Notes: a model not told the origin generated them from the letters alone. DNA of 64,000 nt from Martelella mediterranea (GCA_003001975.1 PVUG01000002.1:124001-188000), one strand, 5' to 3'; shown: positions 28,912-37,957, counted from the stretch's first letter. Translations and numbers: made by a program.

Positions 28912-29112
28912 GTTTTTCCTCTTTGGTTGCCTGGAAGGTCAGTGCCTGCGGGGCGGCGGCCGCAATGACCGCCTCCGTTCTGATCGGGAAACGGAGCGCG
29001 GAACAGAATTGCGCTCACACACAGGCGCTTTGCTCCGCTGCACGAAGCCATGCGCAACCGACGCCAAAACCGGTCATCAACACGCCCGCCCCGCGTGGTT
29101 TCGATCGTTAGT

Positions 29113-29571
29113 TCAGTCCGCCAGCCTTATCTGCACGGTGACCTCGCCGGCCTGCGTCAGGGCATCGATCGGGCCGTCGAATTCGCCGAGGCGAAGCAGG
29201 CCGCGTGAATCGGAAAATGGCTTGGTAAAGATCGCGATATTGCTCCAAGGCACATATTGCGTGATATCGCCCTTTTTCGGCTTGTAGCTGGCCGGCGCAT
29301 CGGTCGTATCGAGCTTGCGCGGCAGATCGGCGGTCTTTTCCACGCCGTTATAGTCGCTCAGTGTCAGCTCGAGCGGCAGCAGCGAGGCGAAATCCCGTCC
29401 CGCTGGCGTATCATCAAGCGTGGCAGGCAACACCGTGTCGCCGGCGATAACTTCTATTCTGATCATTTCGGCTCCTTTTGTGGTCCTGATCCCGGCATTC
29501 GGAAAACCGGCAGCAAGGAAGACGAATGCCAGCATGGCAACGGTTGCGTAAACACGATATCGAATCATCAT
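29113..29571 (-). CDS. Exported cyclophilin-like fold protein
   Basis: A 152-residue protein. Residues 1-35 form a signal or anchor segment (VYATVAMLAFVFLAAGF); a cyclophilin-like beta-barrel domain follows, with the DTPAGRDFASLLPLELTLSDY and LGEFDG motifs. Catalysis by this family is unproven. Two adjacent ATGs follow AAAGGGAG; I used the first. A LysR-type dyad (29646) lies upstream, which ties it to the neighbouring CMD/cupin/AKR genes. Confidence 0.83.
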   Translation of the reverse strand: MMIRYRVYATVAMLAFVFLAAGFPNAGIRTTKGAEMIRIEVIAGDTVLPATLDDTPAGRDFASLLPLELTLSDYNGVEKTADLPRKLDTTDAPASYKPKKGDITQYVPWSNIAIFTKPFSDSRGLLRLGEFDGPIDALTQAGEVTVQIRLAD

Positions 29572-29645
29572 CTCTCCCTTTGCCTCTTTGAGGGTTAGAT
29601 GGAGCATTTGAACCCCGGGATAATACCCCGCAAGGCACAACCACT

Positions 29646-29662
29646 CATGAACAAGTCTCATC
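29646..29662. promoter_or_regulatory. LysR-type dyad CATGAA-N5-CTCATC (site D)
   Basis: One perfect half-site and one 4/6 half-site at the same spacing, T-N11-A kept, 75-91 bases before the cyclophilin-like gene. The weakest of the four sites on its own. Confidence 0.4.
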
Positions 29663-29773
29663 AATTATAGAGAAATCGCTGCAGGATGCGCTAGCCGGTG
29701 CGTCCTTTATTGTCGTCGCCACCCCTCAAGGGCAGGGTTATCGCAGATGGCCCTGGACCTCGCTCCATATACT

Positions 29774-29921
29774 CTCTCCCGCTTGCGGGAGAGATGCCCC
29801 GACAGGGGCAGTGAGGGTGAAGCAGCGTGTCAATCTCGTGAGGGCGTCCGCGTGGATAAGCTCCCCCCTCACTGTCGCTTTTGCGACATCTCTCCCCTCC
29901 GGGGCGAGAAGACTTGGGGCT
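29774..29921. repeat. RIME-like composite palindromic intergenic element
   Basis: The arms GGGAGAGATG (29787-29796) and CAGTGAGGG (29809-29817) are exactly complemented by CCCTCACTG (29866-29874) and CATCTCTCCC (29887-29896). Local hairpins sit inside and beside them, such as CTCTCCCGC-TT-GCGGGAGAG at 29774-29793 and TGCCCC-GACA-GGGGCA at 29795-29810. The architecture and text resemble rhizobial intergenic mosaic elements. Copy number elsewhere in the genome cannot be seen. Confidence 0.6.
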
Positions 29922-29951
29922 GTGCGGCAAAGCCATATGCATATGCGATAG

Positions 29952-29979
29952 CCCTCCCGGCCAATGTCTGCCGGGAGGG
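29952..29979. terminator. GC-rich hairpin after bacterioferritin gene
   Basis: A perfect 10-bp stem CCCTCCCGGC/GCCGGGAGGG with an 8-base loop, 32 bases after the bfr-like stop. No T-run follows on the minus strand, so it may stabilise the transcript end rather than terminate by itself. Confidence 0.45.
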
Positions 29980-30010
29980 AGGTTGCGCGTTTCGCAAGTT
30001 CAGAGGGTTT

Positions 30011-30502
30011 TCAGTCCTCTGCGTCGTCATCATCGCCGAAGGCGACGAGTTTGGAACTATAGGTCTTTTCGCCCAGACGCTCGATCAGGTCGAGCTGCAG
30101 TTCGAGCCAGGCCTTGTGGCCTTCCTCGTCCAGCACGATCTTTTCAAACAGGGTGCGCGTGCCGATATCGCCAAGGTCTGCGGCAAGCCGGGCGCCCTCC
30201 GTATAGACCTTGATCGCCTCTTCTTCGTCGGCCATATCCGATTTGAACATTTCCGGCAGGGAATTGGCCTTCTTCGGCGCCTTGTCAAAGCCGAGTTCCG
30301 GCGCTTCCTTGAGGAAAAACAGTCTTTCCATGAACAGATCGGAGTGGCCGAGTTCCTCGGTCATTTCCTCGCGCATCTGTGCAGCAAGCTTTGTCAGCCC
30401 CCAGTCGTCAAGCGTATGCGCGTGCAGCTGATACTGATGTGCAGCAGTCATCTCCATGTTGACGGCCCGCTGCAGATATTCAATCAACTTGTTGTTCGTC
30501 AT
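30011..30502 (-). CDS. bfr: Bacterioferritin-like protein lacking the heme-ligand Met
   Basis: A 163-residue ferritin-fold protein that probably stores iron as ferric mineral. Diiron ligands are in place: Glu17, Glu50, His53, a Glu at 93-95, Glu126 and His129. The residue that binds heme in bacterioferritin (Met52 in E. coli) is Leu51 here (EELGHSD instead of DEMKHAD). A heme-free cage is therefore predicted. The C-terminus is a GDDDDAED acidic tail. The ATG follows AAGGAG. Confidence 0.88.
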   Translation of the reverse strand: MTNNKLIEYLQRAVNMEMTAAHQYQLHAHTLDDWGLTKLAAQMREEMTEELGHSDLFMERLFFLKEAPELGFDKAPKKANSLPEMFKSDMADEEEAIKVYTEGARLAADLGDIGTRTLFEKIVLDEEGHKAWLELQLDLIERLGEKTYSSKLVAFGDDDDAED

Positions 30503-30820
30503 CGCTTTACTCCTTTTGGTTCAGATATTCGGGCCAACCCGTTTGCGCCGCTGCATCTCAGTCAGCACCGCATGCCCCATCCCGCCGACGTGAATGCCGC
30601 ACCGAACGCATCGGCGTTCGTCCCGGCAAACGCTTCGTCACGTCAGGCTTCGGGCCGGCGGCAGGCTATCACCACGGACGTGGCGCCGAAATGATCGCGG
30701 ACAAGCAGCCGAAAATTCTTCGGTTCCTACCTCGCCGGCACGGACACTTGCATCGGCCGTGTTCAGTTCGTCAAACGCATACTTCCTTGTATTTGTTGCA
30801 CAGTTTCTCAGTTATTTCGC
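30503..30820. other. 318-base intergenic stretch without recognisable gene
   Basis: It separates the bacterioferritin-like gene from the flavoprotein gene, both leftward. The only sizeable open frame (about 30594-30845, plus strand) has Arg/His-rich, non-protein-like composition and ends inside the neighbouring gene. I see no terminator with a T-run and no repeat. Confidence 0.5.
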
Positions 30821-31951
30821 TTATCCGCGAAACGCCCTGAGATAGTGTTTTTCAAAATACCGTTTCAGCCAGTGGAAGATTCTGCTTCTCGGCAGAAGGA
30901 TGTTGCGCCGGAGATTGCGGAAAACCAGCACGCCGGTGTCCAGCATATCGACGATACAGATCAGTTCAGGCTTGAAGTCGCGGCGCGGTTGCTTGCCTTC
31001 AAGGGCAAGAGCGATATTTTCCGCAGCCGCAATCCCCTGCAAATCGGCCTGATGGGCCTGTTTCGGCATCCAGTCAGGTCCGGGATAGGATCCGGCATCG
31101 CCAACCACCCACAGACCGGGCCGGTCCCTGACGCGGCATTTTTCATCCGCCGCAATCATGCCGCCGGGCGATAGCGGCAAATCTGCGTTCTCCAGCCAGG
31201 ACGGTCCCGTAAGGCCCGGCATGAACAGGATCAGATCCGCGTCAAATGCTCCGCCTTCGGTGATGACCTTGTGTTCTTCGAAACCGACCATCTTGTGCCC
31301 AAGGCGGGTTTCGATATCGCGCCGTTCCATTTCCTTCAGCAAGGCATCGACAGCCTTGTCGCCGAGGCGCTGACCGGGCCGGTTGGATGGGTTGAAGAAC
31401 ACCAGCCGGAATTTTTCGCGCCGCTTCTGCTTTCGCAACATCGTGTCGATGATGAACAGAAATTCGAACATCGGCCCGCCGCGCACGGCCCCCTGCTCCT
31501 TTGGATTGGAGGCAAAGCCGATGGCGATGGTGCCGCCCTCCATATCGGCAAGGCGGCGGGCGATCTCTTCACCGACCGCGATCCCTTCACACGGCACCAG
31601 AGCATGCTCGATGCCGGGCAGTTTCCGGATGAACCGGCCACCGGAGGCAATCACCACCTGATCGGCCTGATACGTGCCGTTATCGGTCAGCACCGTGCGG
31701 CCATCCCCTTCAAGACCCGTGACGCGCGCCCGAACGTAGTCGAGGCGATGCCTGGCGAAGAAGCCCGCCAGCGGCACTTTCAGCTCGCCCCCTGAGCGCA
31801 CCCCGGCTGGCAGCCAGATCGCGCTTGGAAGATAGTGCAGCGTATCGCGCGGCGAGATCATCGTGATTGTCACCGCACTGTCCCGCTTGCGCAATTCACG
31901 CGCCGTGGTGAGCGCCGCAAACCCTGTTCCGATAATGATTACACTGGCCAT
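30821..31951 (-). CDS. FAD/NAD(P)-dependent oxidoreductase, sulfide:quinone reductase-like
   Basis: A 376-residue flavoprotein with an FAD motif at the start (IIIGTGFAALTTARELRK), GLWVVGDAGSYP near 285, and an amphipathic basic C-terminal helix (HWLKRYFEKHYLRAF) that could attach to the inner membrane. Its cysteines are only 121, 272 and 332. The conserved Cys of the SQR CxGPxYE segment is missing (RGGPMFEF), so sulfide oxidation is doubtful. Alternatives are a quinone-linked NADH or persulfide-related enzyme. An AT-rich region with an ATACGTAT palindrome lies upstream. Confidence 0.8.
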   Translation of the reverse strand: MASVIIIGTGFAALTTARELRKRDSAVTITMISPRDTLHYLPSAIWLPAGVRSGGELKVPLAGFFARHRLDYVRARVTGLEGDGRTVLTDNGTYQADQVVIASGGRFIRKLPGIEHALVPCEGIAVGEEIARRLADMEGGTIAIGFASNPKEQGAVRGGPMFEFLFIIDTMLRKQKRREKFRLVFFNPSNRPGQRLGDKAVDALLKEMERRDIETRLGHKMVGFEEHKVITEGGAFDADLILFMPGLTGPSWLENADLPLSPGGMIAADEKCRVRDRPGLWVVGDAGSYPGPDWMPKQAHQADLQGIAAAENIALALEGKQPRRDFKPELICIVDMLDTGVLVFRNLRRNILLPRSRIFHWLKRYFEKHYLRAFRG

Positions 31952-32073
31952 CGCGTCGATCTTCCATAAATATACTATTATTCATACATACGTATTAATA
32001 TCGTAAAAAACAAGGAAAGAGTGACCTTTGTGGGGTCGCTGCAGACTGCTGACAAAGCGCGTCCCGCGTTCTT

Positions 32074-32145
32074 TCGTCATACCGGCCTTGAGCCGGTATC
32101 CAGGGCTGCTTGTTGTGCGCTTCCAGCTCAAGGCCGGAATGACGA
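32074..32145. repeat. Inverted intergenic repeat with 19-bp arms
   Basis: TCGTCATACCGGCCTTGAG (32074-32092) and CTCAAGGCCGGAATGACGA (32127-32145) pair at 18 of 19 positions, with GAGCCGGTATCCAGG between. This wording is typical of dispersed palindromic repeats in Rhizobiales intergenic DNA. It sits in the 295-base gap between the flavoprotein and marR genes, which holds no gene. Confidence 0.65.
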
Positions 32146-32206
32146 CGGGGCATAGCTGTAATTGCTTACAGGGCTTGCCAAGCGCGTTTCGCACTATTAT
32201 GTAGCA

Positions 32207-32221
32207 GGCTATCTAATAGCC
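32207..32221. promoter_or_regulatory. Putative MarR operator GGCTAT-CTA-ATAGCC
   Basis: A perfect 6-bp dyad 26 bases before the marR start, flanked by near-symmetrical TATGT and ACATA. Its position over the likely promoter and the size of the dyad suit autorepression by the MarR protein. Confidence 0.5.
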
Positions 32222-32246
32222 CAACATAGAATAGGCAGCTATAATT

Positions 32247-32708
32247 ATGTCCGCACAGATCGACAACCGGCATGTGGCCTTCATGGAAAACCTGACGGTG
32301 GCGAGCCGGAAAATGCGGACCTATTACAATGCCCGGGTCGCCCGCTATGGCCTGACCTTTGCCAGGGCGCGGGTCATTCTTCTGCTTTCGAAAAATGAAA
32401 CCATGAACCAGAGCGAGCTTGCATGCGAACTCGAACTGGAAAAGCCGACCGTGGTGCGGCTGCTGGACCGCATGGAGGCACATGGCCTCATCGAGCGCCG
32501 GGCCGACCCGAACGACCGGCGCGCCAAGCTCATCGGGCTTTCGGCACACGGCACCGACATGGCGCGGGAGCTCGATATCATGCGCGCCGAGTTCTACGAG
32601 GCGGTGCTGGGGCCTGTCGGGCCGGATGAGCTTTTGACCGCGACCACCGTTTTCGAAACGATCATCGCCAAGGTCGACCAGATTATTCAGGACCGCCCCG
32701 ATGACTGA
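32247..32708 (+). CDS. MarR family transcriptional regulator
   Basis: A 153-residue winged-helix repressor. The recognition region is MNQSELACELELEKPTVVRLLDRMEAHGLIERR (about 53-85), followed by the DPNDRRAKLIGL wing. It overlaps the efflux gene emrB by 8 bases and is the first gene of a three-gene unit, so it probably senses a toxic ligand and derepresses its own operon. Confidence 0.93.
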   Translation: MSAQIDNRHVAFMENLTVASRKMRTYYNARVARYGLTFARARVILLLSKNETMNQSELACELELEKPTVVRLLDRMEAHGLIERRADPNDRRAKLIGLSAHGTDMARELDIMRAEFYEAVLGPVGPDELLTATTVFETIIAKVDQIIQDRPDD

Positions 32709-34359
32709 TCAAACCAGCGAAACCGCACCACAGGCCGCACCGCCGCCGGGGCCGCTTTATCCCGGCGCGCCGCCGCCCCAGCCACCCAAGCCGCTGCCGC
32801 AGCTTTTGGCCTACATGTTCGCCGCAACCGTGGTCGGACTGACGCAGGGGCTGGGCATGTCGTTCATCACGGTCACGATCCAGCAGATCGCGGGACCGTT
32901 GAAGGCGACGACAGCGGAGGCAAGTTGGCTGATGGCGGCCTATCTGGCGCCCAATGCCTGCCTGACGCTGCTGTTGTTCAAGGTGCGCCAGCAATTCGGC
33001 ATCAGGCATTTTGCGGAAGTGTCGATCATTGTCTACGTGCTGATCAATCTCGGTCATTTGTGGGTCGACAGCTTTCAGACGGCACTGATCGTGCGCTTCT
33101 TCGCGGGCATTGCGGCGGCGCCGATGACATCGATTTCGATCCTGTACATGCTCGAAGGCCTGCCACGCGAAAAGAAAATGAGCATCGGCCTTTCCGGCGG
33201 CATGACCGTGATGCTGGCGTCGACCCCGCTTGCCGGCGTCATTGCCCCCTATCTTTTCGATCACGGCGGCTTCCGGTCGCTCTATATCTGCGAAATCGGG
33301 ATGGCTCTGCTGTCGCTGGCCCTGATCTTCCGCCTGCCTCTGGTTTCGGGTGAACGCGTCAAGGTGATCAGCCGGGCCGACCTCATTTCGTTTTCCTTTC
33401 TCGCGCTCGGCATGGGCGCGATCACCGTTGCCCTGTCACTGGGGCGCATCTACTGGTGGACGGAGGTGCGCTGGACGGGAGCACTGCTGATCCTGGGCGT
33501 CGTCGCGCTGATGATCATGGCCATCATCGAGCTCAACCGCGAAGAACCGCTGCTTGATATCCGCTGGCTGACCTCGGCGGAGATTATCCATTTCACCGGC
33601 GCCCTGATGGTTTTCCGGCTCATCCTGTCGGAGCAGTCGACCGGGGTGCGCTCCTTCTTCATCATGCTCGGTCTTTCCAACGAGCAGTTTGTCGGTCTTT
33701 ACACGGTCATTCTCATCGCCACCGTGGCAGCCGGCGTTACCTGTGCCGTCATACTGAAACCGGGCCGTGTTGCGCTGATGCATGGCATAGCGCTGGTGCT
33801 TCTCATCATCGGGAGCTGGCTCGACAGCCATGCCACCAGCATGTCACGCCCGCAGGACATGTTTCTCAGCCAGATCCTGATCGCCTTTGCCTCGGGACTG
33901 TTCATGCCGGCAGCCATGATGGTCGGTTTTATCGCTGCGCTGAAACGCGGACCGAATTACATCCTCAGCTTCATCATCGTGTTCGTGACCACCCAGCGGC
34001 TGGGCGCGATTATCGGTTCGGCCCTTTTCGGAAGTTTCGTCACCTGGCGTGAACAGGTGCACTCGGCAGCCCTCGTGCAATCGCTGACACCGGATAATCC
34101 GCTGGTCGCAGAACGCATGCGGCAGCTTTCGGGCGCCTATGCCTCGACCATTTCCGATGGCGTCGTTCGCACGGCAGAAGGCGCTGCCGCGCTGGCCAGA
34201 CAGACCACCCAGCAAGCCTATGTGCTGGCCTATAACGATGCTTTCCGTTTCACCACTCTGCTGGCCCTTCTGGCGCTGGTCGTTCTCATTCTCGACGTTG
34301 CCTTCGAGAAATGGGAAAGCGCGCGCATGCGCGCCCAGGCCGAAGGTCTTCCAGCCTGA
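32701..34359 (+). CDS. DHA2-family MFS efflux pump, EmrB-like
   Basis: A 552-residue transporter with about 14 helices, after a Pro-rich cytoplasmic start (PPPGPLYPGAPPPQPPKP). It carries the MTSISILYMLEGLPREKKM loop and ASTPLAGVIAPYLFDHGGFRSLY, matching the EmrB motif C region. With the membrane-fusion protein that follows 18 bases later it should form a tripartite pump for hydrophobic drugs; an outer membrane TolC is not encoded here. Confidence 0.9.
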   Translation: MTDQTSETAPQAAPPPGPLYPGAPPPQPPKPLPQLLAYMFAATVVGLTQGLGMSFITVTIQQIAGPLKATTAEASWLMAAYLAPNACLTLLLFKVRQQFGIRHFAEVSIIVYVLINLGHLWVDSFQTALIVRFFAGIAAAPMTSISILYMLEGLPREKKMSIGLSGGMTVMLASTPLAGVIAPYLFDHGGFRSLYICEIGMALLSLALIFRLPLVSGERVKVISRADLISFSFLALGMGAITVALSLGRIYWWTEVRWTGALLILGVVALMIMAIIELNREEPLLDIRWLTSAEIIHFTGALMVFRLILSEQSTGVRSFFIMLGLSNEQFVGLYTVILIATVAAGVTCAVILKPGRVALMHGIALVLLIIGSWLDSHATSMSRPQDMFLSQILIAFASGLFMPAAMMVGFIAALKRGPNYILSFIIVFVTTQRLGAIIGSALFGSFVTWREQVHSAALVQSLTPDNPLVAERMRQLSGAYASTISDGVVRTAEGAAALARQTTQQAYVLAYNDAFRFTTLLALLALVVLILDVAFEKWESARMRAQAEGLPA

Positions 34360-34377
34360 TTTTCAGGGATAACAAAA

Positions 34378-35418
34378 ATGACACGAGCCCTACGTTCACT
34401 TGCGACCTATGCCGTTTTCGGCATTGGACTTCTCGGCATTCTGGCGCTGCTGTTCGCCTGGCGGTTCCCGCCCTTCAACTTTGCCGATCCGCGAACCGAT
34501 GACGCCTATGTGCAGGGACAGGTGACGCTGCTTTCCCCGCAGCTTTCCGGTGTCGTGGCCGACGTTCCGGTGCACGATTTCCAGCACGTCAGCAAGGGCG
34601 ATCTGCTGGTACGCATCGATGACAATATCTTTGCCCAGCAACTGGCTGAAACCGAAGCAGCGCTCGAAGCCGCCCGCACCGCGCTTCGCGGCAATGCCCA
34701 GGCGCAGGAAACCGCCCGGGCGCAGATCACCTCATCGCAGGCCGGGGTGGCGAGCGCCGAAGCCGCACTCGACAACGCCACCTCCCAGTGGCAGCGCAAG
34801 CAAAGGCTGAGCAAGCAGCAGGTCGTCTCCGAAAGCAGCCTTGAAACGGCGCGCGCAACGCTCGACCAGGCAAAGGCGGCCCTTGATCGGGCCAAGGCCG
34901 AACTCGACGTCGCCAGACAGTCCCTCAAATCCGCCGTCATCGACAGGGACACGCTGAAATCGAAGGTCAGCTCTGCGGAAGCCGCCCGCGCACTTGCGCA
35001 GATCAACCTTGAAAACACGCAGATCACGGCACCGCGGGACGGGACGCTCGGTCAGGTGAAGGTTCATGTGGGGCAATATGTTTCGGCCGGTTCCCAGCTC
35101 GTCGCGCTCGTTCCCGAGGATGTATGGGTGATTGCCAACTACAAGGAAACACAGCTTTCCGGCATGGAAATCGGACAACAGGTCACCTTCAGCGTCGATG
35201 CACTCGACGGCGAACGGTTCACCGGCCGGGTGGAGCGCTTTTCGCCTGCCGCAGGCTCCGAGTTCGCCGTTATCAAACCGGACAACGCCACCGGCAATTT
35301 CACCAAGGTGGCCCAGCGGGTGCCCGTTCGCATTGCCATCGATCCCGGTCAGAAAGATGCCGACAAGCTGGTCCCCGGCCTTTCCGTCGTCACCACGGTC
35401 AACGTGGGAAAGGGATGA
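34378..35418 (+). CDS. HlyD/EmrA-type membrane fusion protein
   Basis: A 346-residue periplasmic adaptor with one N-terminal membrane helix (~10-30). It has a lipoyl half-motif (DDAYVQGQVTLLSPQLSGVV), a long Ala/Glu-rich coiled-coil hairpin (~90-210), the second lipoyl half (ITAPRDGTLGQVKVHVGQYV) and a beta-barrel with FSPAAGSEFAVIKPDNATGNF, typical of EmrA. It partners the EmrB-like pump. Confidence 0.92.
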   Translation: MTRALRSLATYAVFGIGLLGILALLFAWRFPPFNFADPRTDDAYVQGQVTLLSPQLSGVVADVPVHDFQHVSKGDLLVRIDDNIFAQQLAETEAALEAARTALRGNAQAQETARAQITSSQAGVASAEAALDNATSQWQRKQRLSKQQVVSESSLETARATLDQAKAALDRAKAELDVARQSLKSAVIDRDTLKSKVSSAEAARALAQINLENTQITAPRDGTLGQVKVHVGQYVSAGSQLVALVPEDVWVIANYKETQLSGMEIGQQVTFSVDALDGERFTGRVERFSPAAGSEFAVIKPDNATGNFTKVAQRVPVRIAIDPGQKDADKLVPGLSVVTTVNVGKG

Positions 35419-35560
35419 AAACAGGCGGCAGGAAAGCCCCCTGAAAGCATTGCAGAAAACAGATCGGTCCGCGGCTGAATGCCGTGGACAGTGCCCGCTT
35501 GCGCGATGCAACAAGATAGAAACATCAACAACGCAGTATAAAGATTTTAAGACATAGCAT

Positions 35561-35589
35561 TTGACATTTTCATATATCCGTTAAAACAT
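35561..35589 (+). promoter_or_regulatory. Candidate promoter of the GntR-ABC-GGT operon
   Basis: TTGACA (35561-35566) is a consensus -35 box; 17 bases later AAACAT is a weak -10. The surrounding 100 bases are AT-rich, and the GntR start lies 24 bases downstream. The dyad AACATGTT at 35585-35592 could be an operator. Confidence 0.45.
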
Positions 35590-35612
35590 GTTCAAAAAAA
35601 GGGAACAGATGG

Positions 35613-36446
35613 ATGTATGACGACAATTCGCCGTTTTCGCCGAAGGACCGCCAGAAGACGCCGGAACCGCTGAAGCCGGTTCAGAAGGCGGCGTTTGCGG
35701 AGGAACGGCTGACGCAGGCGATATTGTGGTGCGAGTTGGAACCGGGCCTGACGATTACCGAGGCCGCGCTTGCCACCCGTTTCGGCCTTGGCCGGGCAGC
35801 AACGCGGGTGGCGCTGGCGAGGCTTTCGACGCTGGGTTTCATGCTGTCGATCCCGCGCGAGGGCTGGCGGGTTCTGCCGATGAGCGGCGCCCTTGTCGGC
35901 CAGGTCGTCGATGCACGCCGAATGGCCGAACCGGCGCTTGCCTCACTCATCATCGACGCGCAGAAAAGCGCGCGGCTTTTTGAACTGGCCGACATGATCG
36001 AAGCCGTCGGCGGCGCGCACGAAGAGGCCGCGCGGACCACCCGCACCGGCTATGAGCGCACATTCCGGGCCGAACTTTCATCCGAACTCAATCCGTTCGT
36101 CGCGACATTCGTGGAGCGGCTCTGGGACCATTCGGACCGGATCGTCCATTTCTTCGAAAAACAGGGCGCGGCACCGATGCCTGCACTCAAGGCATCGGCC
36201 ATTGCCGCCGCCCTTCGTGACGGCCGCGCGGATGACGCCCGTGCTTTTCTTGACGAGGCCATCGAACAGTTCAGAAGCTTTGCCAGCGACGCTCTCCTGA
36301 ACAATCAAAGCGAGCTGGCACTGACCGGAGGCACAAAACCTCAGGAGAAAGCGCCGACACAAAAACAATACGGCGTATCTCCTCAAACAGGTCCTGACCG
36401 TGCGGCCTCCCGCGGCTGGACCTCCAGCAAGGGGAATAGTTCATGA
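35613..36446 (+). CDS. GntR family regulator, first gene of peptide-type ABC operon
   Basis: A 277-residue regulator. The winged helix (~25-95) includes LTITEAALATRFGLGRAATRVALARLSTLGF; an all-helical FCD-like domain follows (~100-235), with RTGYERTFRAELSS and its His/Asp-poor metal site. The last 35 residues are a Gln/Ser/Lys-rich tail. The stop overlaps the binding-protein ATG (ATGA), so regulator and transporter are translationally coupled, which is unusual for a GntR gene. Confidence 0.85.
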   Translation: MYDDNSPFSPKDRQKTPEPLKPVQKAAFAEERLTQAILWCELEPGLTITEAALATRFGLGRAATRVALARLSTLGFMLSIPREGWRVLPMSGALVGQVVDARRMAEPALASLIIDAQKSARLFELADMIEAVGGAHEEAARTTRTGYERTFRAELSSELNPFVATFVERLWDHSDRIVHFFEKQGAAPMPALKASAIAAALRDGRADDARAFLDEAIEQFRSFASDALLNNQSELALTGGTKPQEKAPTQKQYGVSPQTGPDRAASRGWTSSKGNSS

Positions 36447-37957
36447 CATACGTATTCGGCGTCGGGCGGCGCATTGCGCCCGTCCTGTTATCGCTCGCTG
36501 TCGCGCTGACGGGCGCAATTGCAGCGCAGGCGAAAGACACCCTCACCATAGATCTGGTCAACGAGCCGGCCACACTCGACCCGCAGAAACAGTGGAACCC
36601 GGACAGCTACTACGTCTACCGCAACATCTTCGACAACATGCTGACCCGCGACAATGACGGCGAAATCGTGCCGCAGGTCGCGACCGAATGGGAACAGGTC
36701 AGCGACACCGAAGTGGTGTTCACACTGCGCGACGACATCGTCTTTCACGATGGCGAGAAGCTGACGGCAGACGATGTGGTCTACACGATCGAACGCATCA
36801 CCGATCCGGATTTTGCCAGCCCCCAGCTCAGCCAGTTCAACAAGATCATCAAGGCCGAGGCGATCGACGATCACACGGTCAAGCTGACGACGGACGGGCC
36901 CTATCCGGCCCTTCTGGCGCAACTGGTCAAGCTCTCGATCATTCCCGAACACGTCGCTTCCGAAATGACGCCGGAAGAGTTCAACGCTCATCCGGTCGGC
37001 AGCGGTCCTTATGCGCTTGAAGCCTGGAACCGCGGCGTCGATGTCGTGCTGAAACGCAATGACGATTACTGGGGCGACAAGGGCCCGTTCGAAACCGTGA
37101 TCTTCAAGGGCGTTCCGGAAGCGGCCACCCGGCTTGCCAATCTTCAGGCGGGTGCGGCCGACCTGGTGGTGACGCTTGATTCCGATCTTGCCGCCCAGCT
37201 TGAAGCCAGCGGCAAGGGCAAGCCGCTTGCCGTCAACACCGAACGCGTTGCCTATTTCGCGCTCAACAGCCAGCAGGCCCCGCTCGACAATCCCGAACTG
37301 CGCAAGGCGATCGGCTATGCCATCGATCGTGAAGGTATCGTCGAAGGCGTGCTTGCCGGTTATCCGAAGGTGGTCGATGAAATGCTCTCACCGGCCCATT
37401 TCGGCTACAGCGGCGAGATTGACGGCTATGCCTATGATCCCGACAAGGCCGCGGAGATGATTGCCGCAATCGGCCCGGATGCGGAGGTCGCGATGCAGCT
37501 TGCAACGGCGCCCGTCTATGACCAGCGCGTGGTGCAGGCCGTCCAGCAGATGCTCAACGATGCGGGCATGAATGTCTCGCTGAAGATGACGGATATGGCG
37601 ACATGGCTGAAAGACCAGCAGTCCTCCAACGATGTCGCGCCGATGCTGACATTCTCGCGCTGGTCGTGCGCCTGCCAGGATCCGGACGGCATCATGTATC
37701 CGCTGCTGCATTCCTCTTCCAACTGGTCGCGCGTTTCCGATCCCGAGATCGACGCGCTGCTGGATGAGGCCCGCAGCGAACTGGACGAGAAAAAGCGCGC
37801 CGATCTTTACAGACAGGTGAACGAAATCGCCGTCGGCAACGCCTATATCCTACCGCTCTATCAGGCCGCCATCATCTATGGCGCGGCCGATGCGCTCGAA
37901 TGGCAGCCGACCTCGAACGAGAGCATGTTCCTCAACCGGATGAGCTGGACGGAATAG
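36443..37957 (+). CDS. Peptide/nickel-type ABC substrate-binding protein 1
   Basis: A 504-residue periplasmic cluster C binding protein of the SBP family 5. A signal peptide ending near IAAQAKD leads into TIDLVNEPATLDPQKQWNPDS, then LTADDVVYTIERITDP. Near the C-terminus it has a paired-cysteine segment SRWSCACQD, also in its neighbour and not usual in the family. AAGGGG precedes the ATG. A paralogue follows directly. Confidence 0.93.
   Translation: MTYVFGVGRRIAPVLLSLAVALTGAIAAQAKDTLTIDLVNEPATLDPQKQWNPDSYYVYRNIFDNMLTRDNDGEIVPQVATEWEQVSDTEVVFTLRDDIVFHDGEKLTADDVVYTIERITDPDFASPQLSQFNKIIKAEAIDDHTVKLTTDGPYPALLAQLVKLSIIPEHVASEMTPEEFNAHPVGSGPYALEAWNRGVDVVLKRNDDYWGDKGPFETVIFKGVPEAATRLANLQAGAADLVVTLDSDLAAQLEASGKGKPLAVNTERVAYFALNSQQAPLDNPELRKAIGYAIDREGIVEGVLAGYPKVVDEMLSPAHFGYSGEIDGYAYDPDKAAEMIAAIGPDAEVAMQLATAPVYDQRVVQAVQQMLNDAGMNVSLKMTDMATWLKDQQSSNDVAPMLTFSRWSCACQDPDGIMYPLLHSSSNWSRVSDPEIDALLDEARSELDEKKRADLYRQVNEIAVGNAYILPLYQAAIIYGAADALEWQPTSNESMFLNRMSWTE

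Larger units (their letters stand above)
29572..30010. other. Intergenic stretch of repeats and hairpins, no gene
   Basis: This 439-base stretch holds site D (29646), the composite palindromic element at 29774-29921 and the hairpin at 29952-29979. I see no credible coding frame: the short open frames follow the palindromes and have no recognisable product. Confidence 0.6.

Noticed and set aside
30594-30845. 83-codon frame after bacterioferritin as a small gene
   Set aside because: Arg/His-rich composition, no ribosome site, and it runs into the end of the flavoprotein gene on the other strand.
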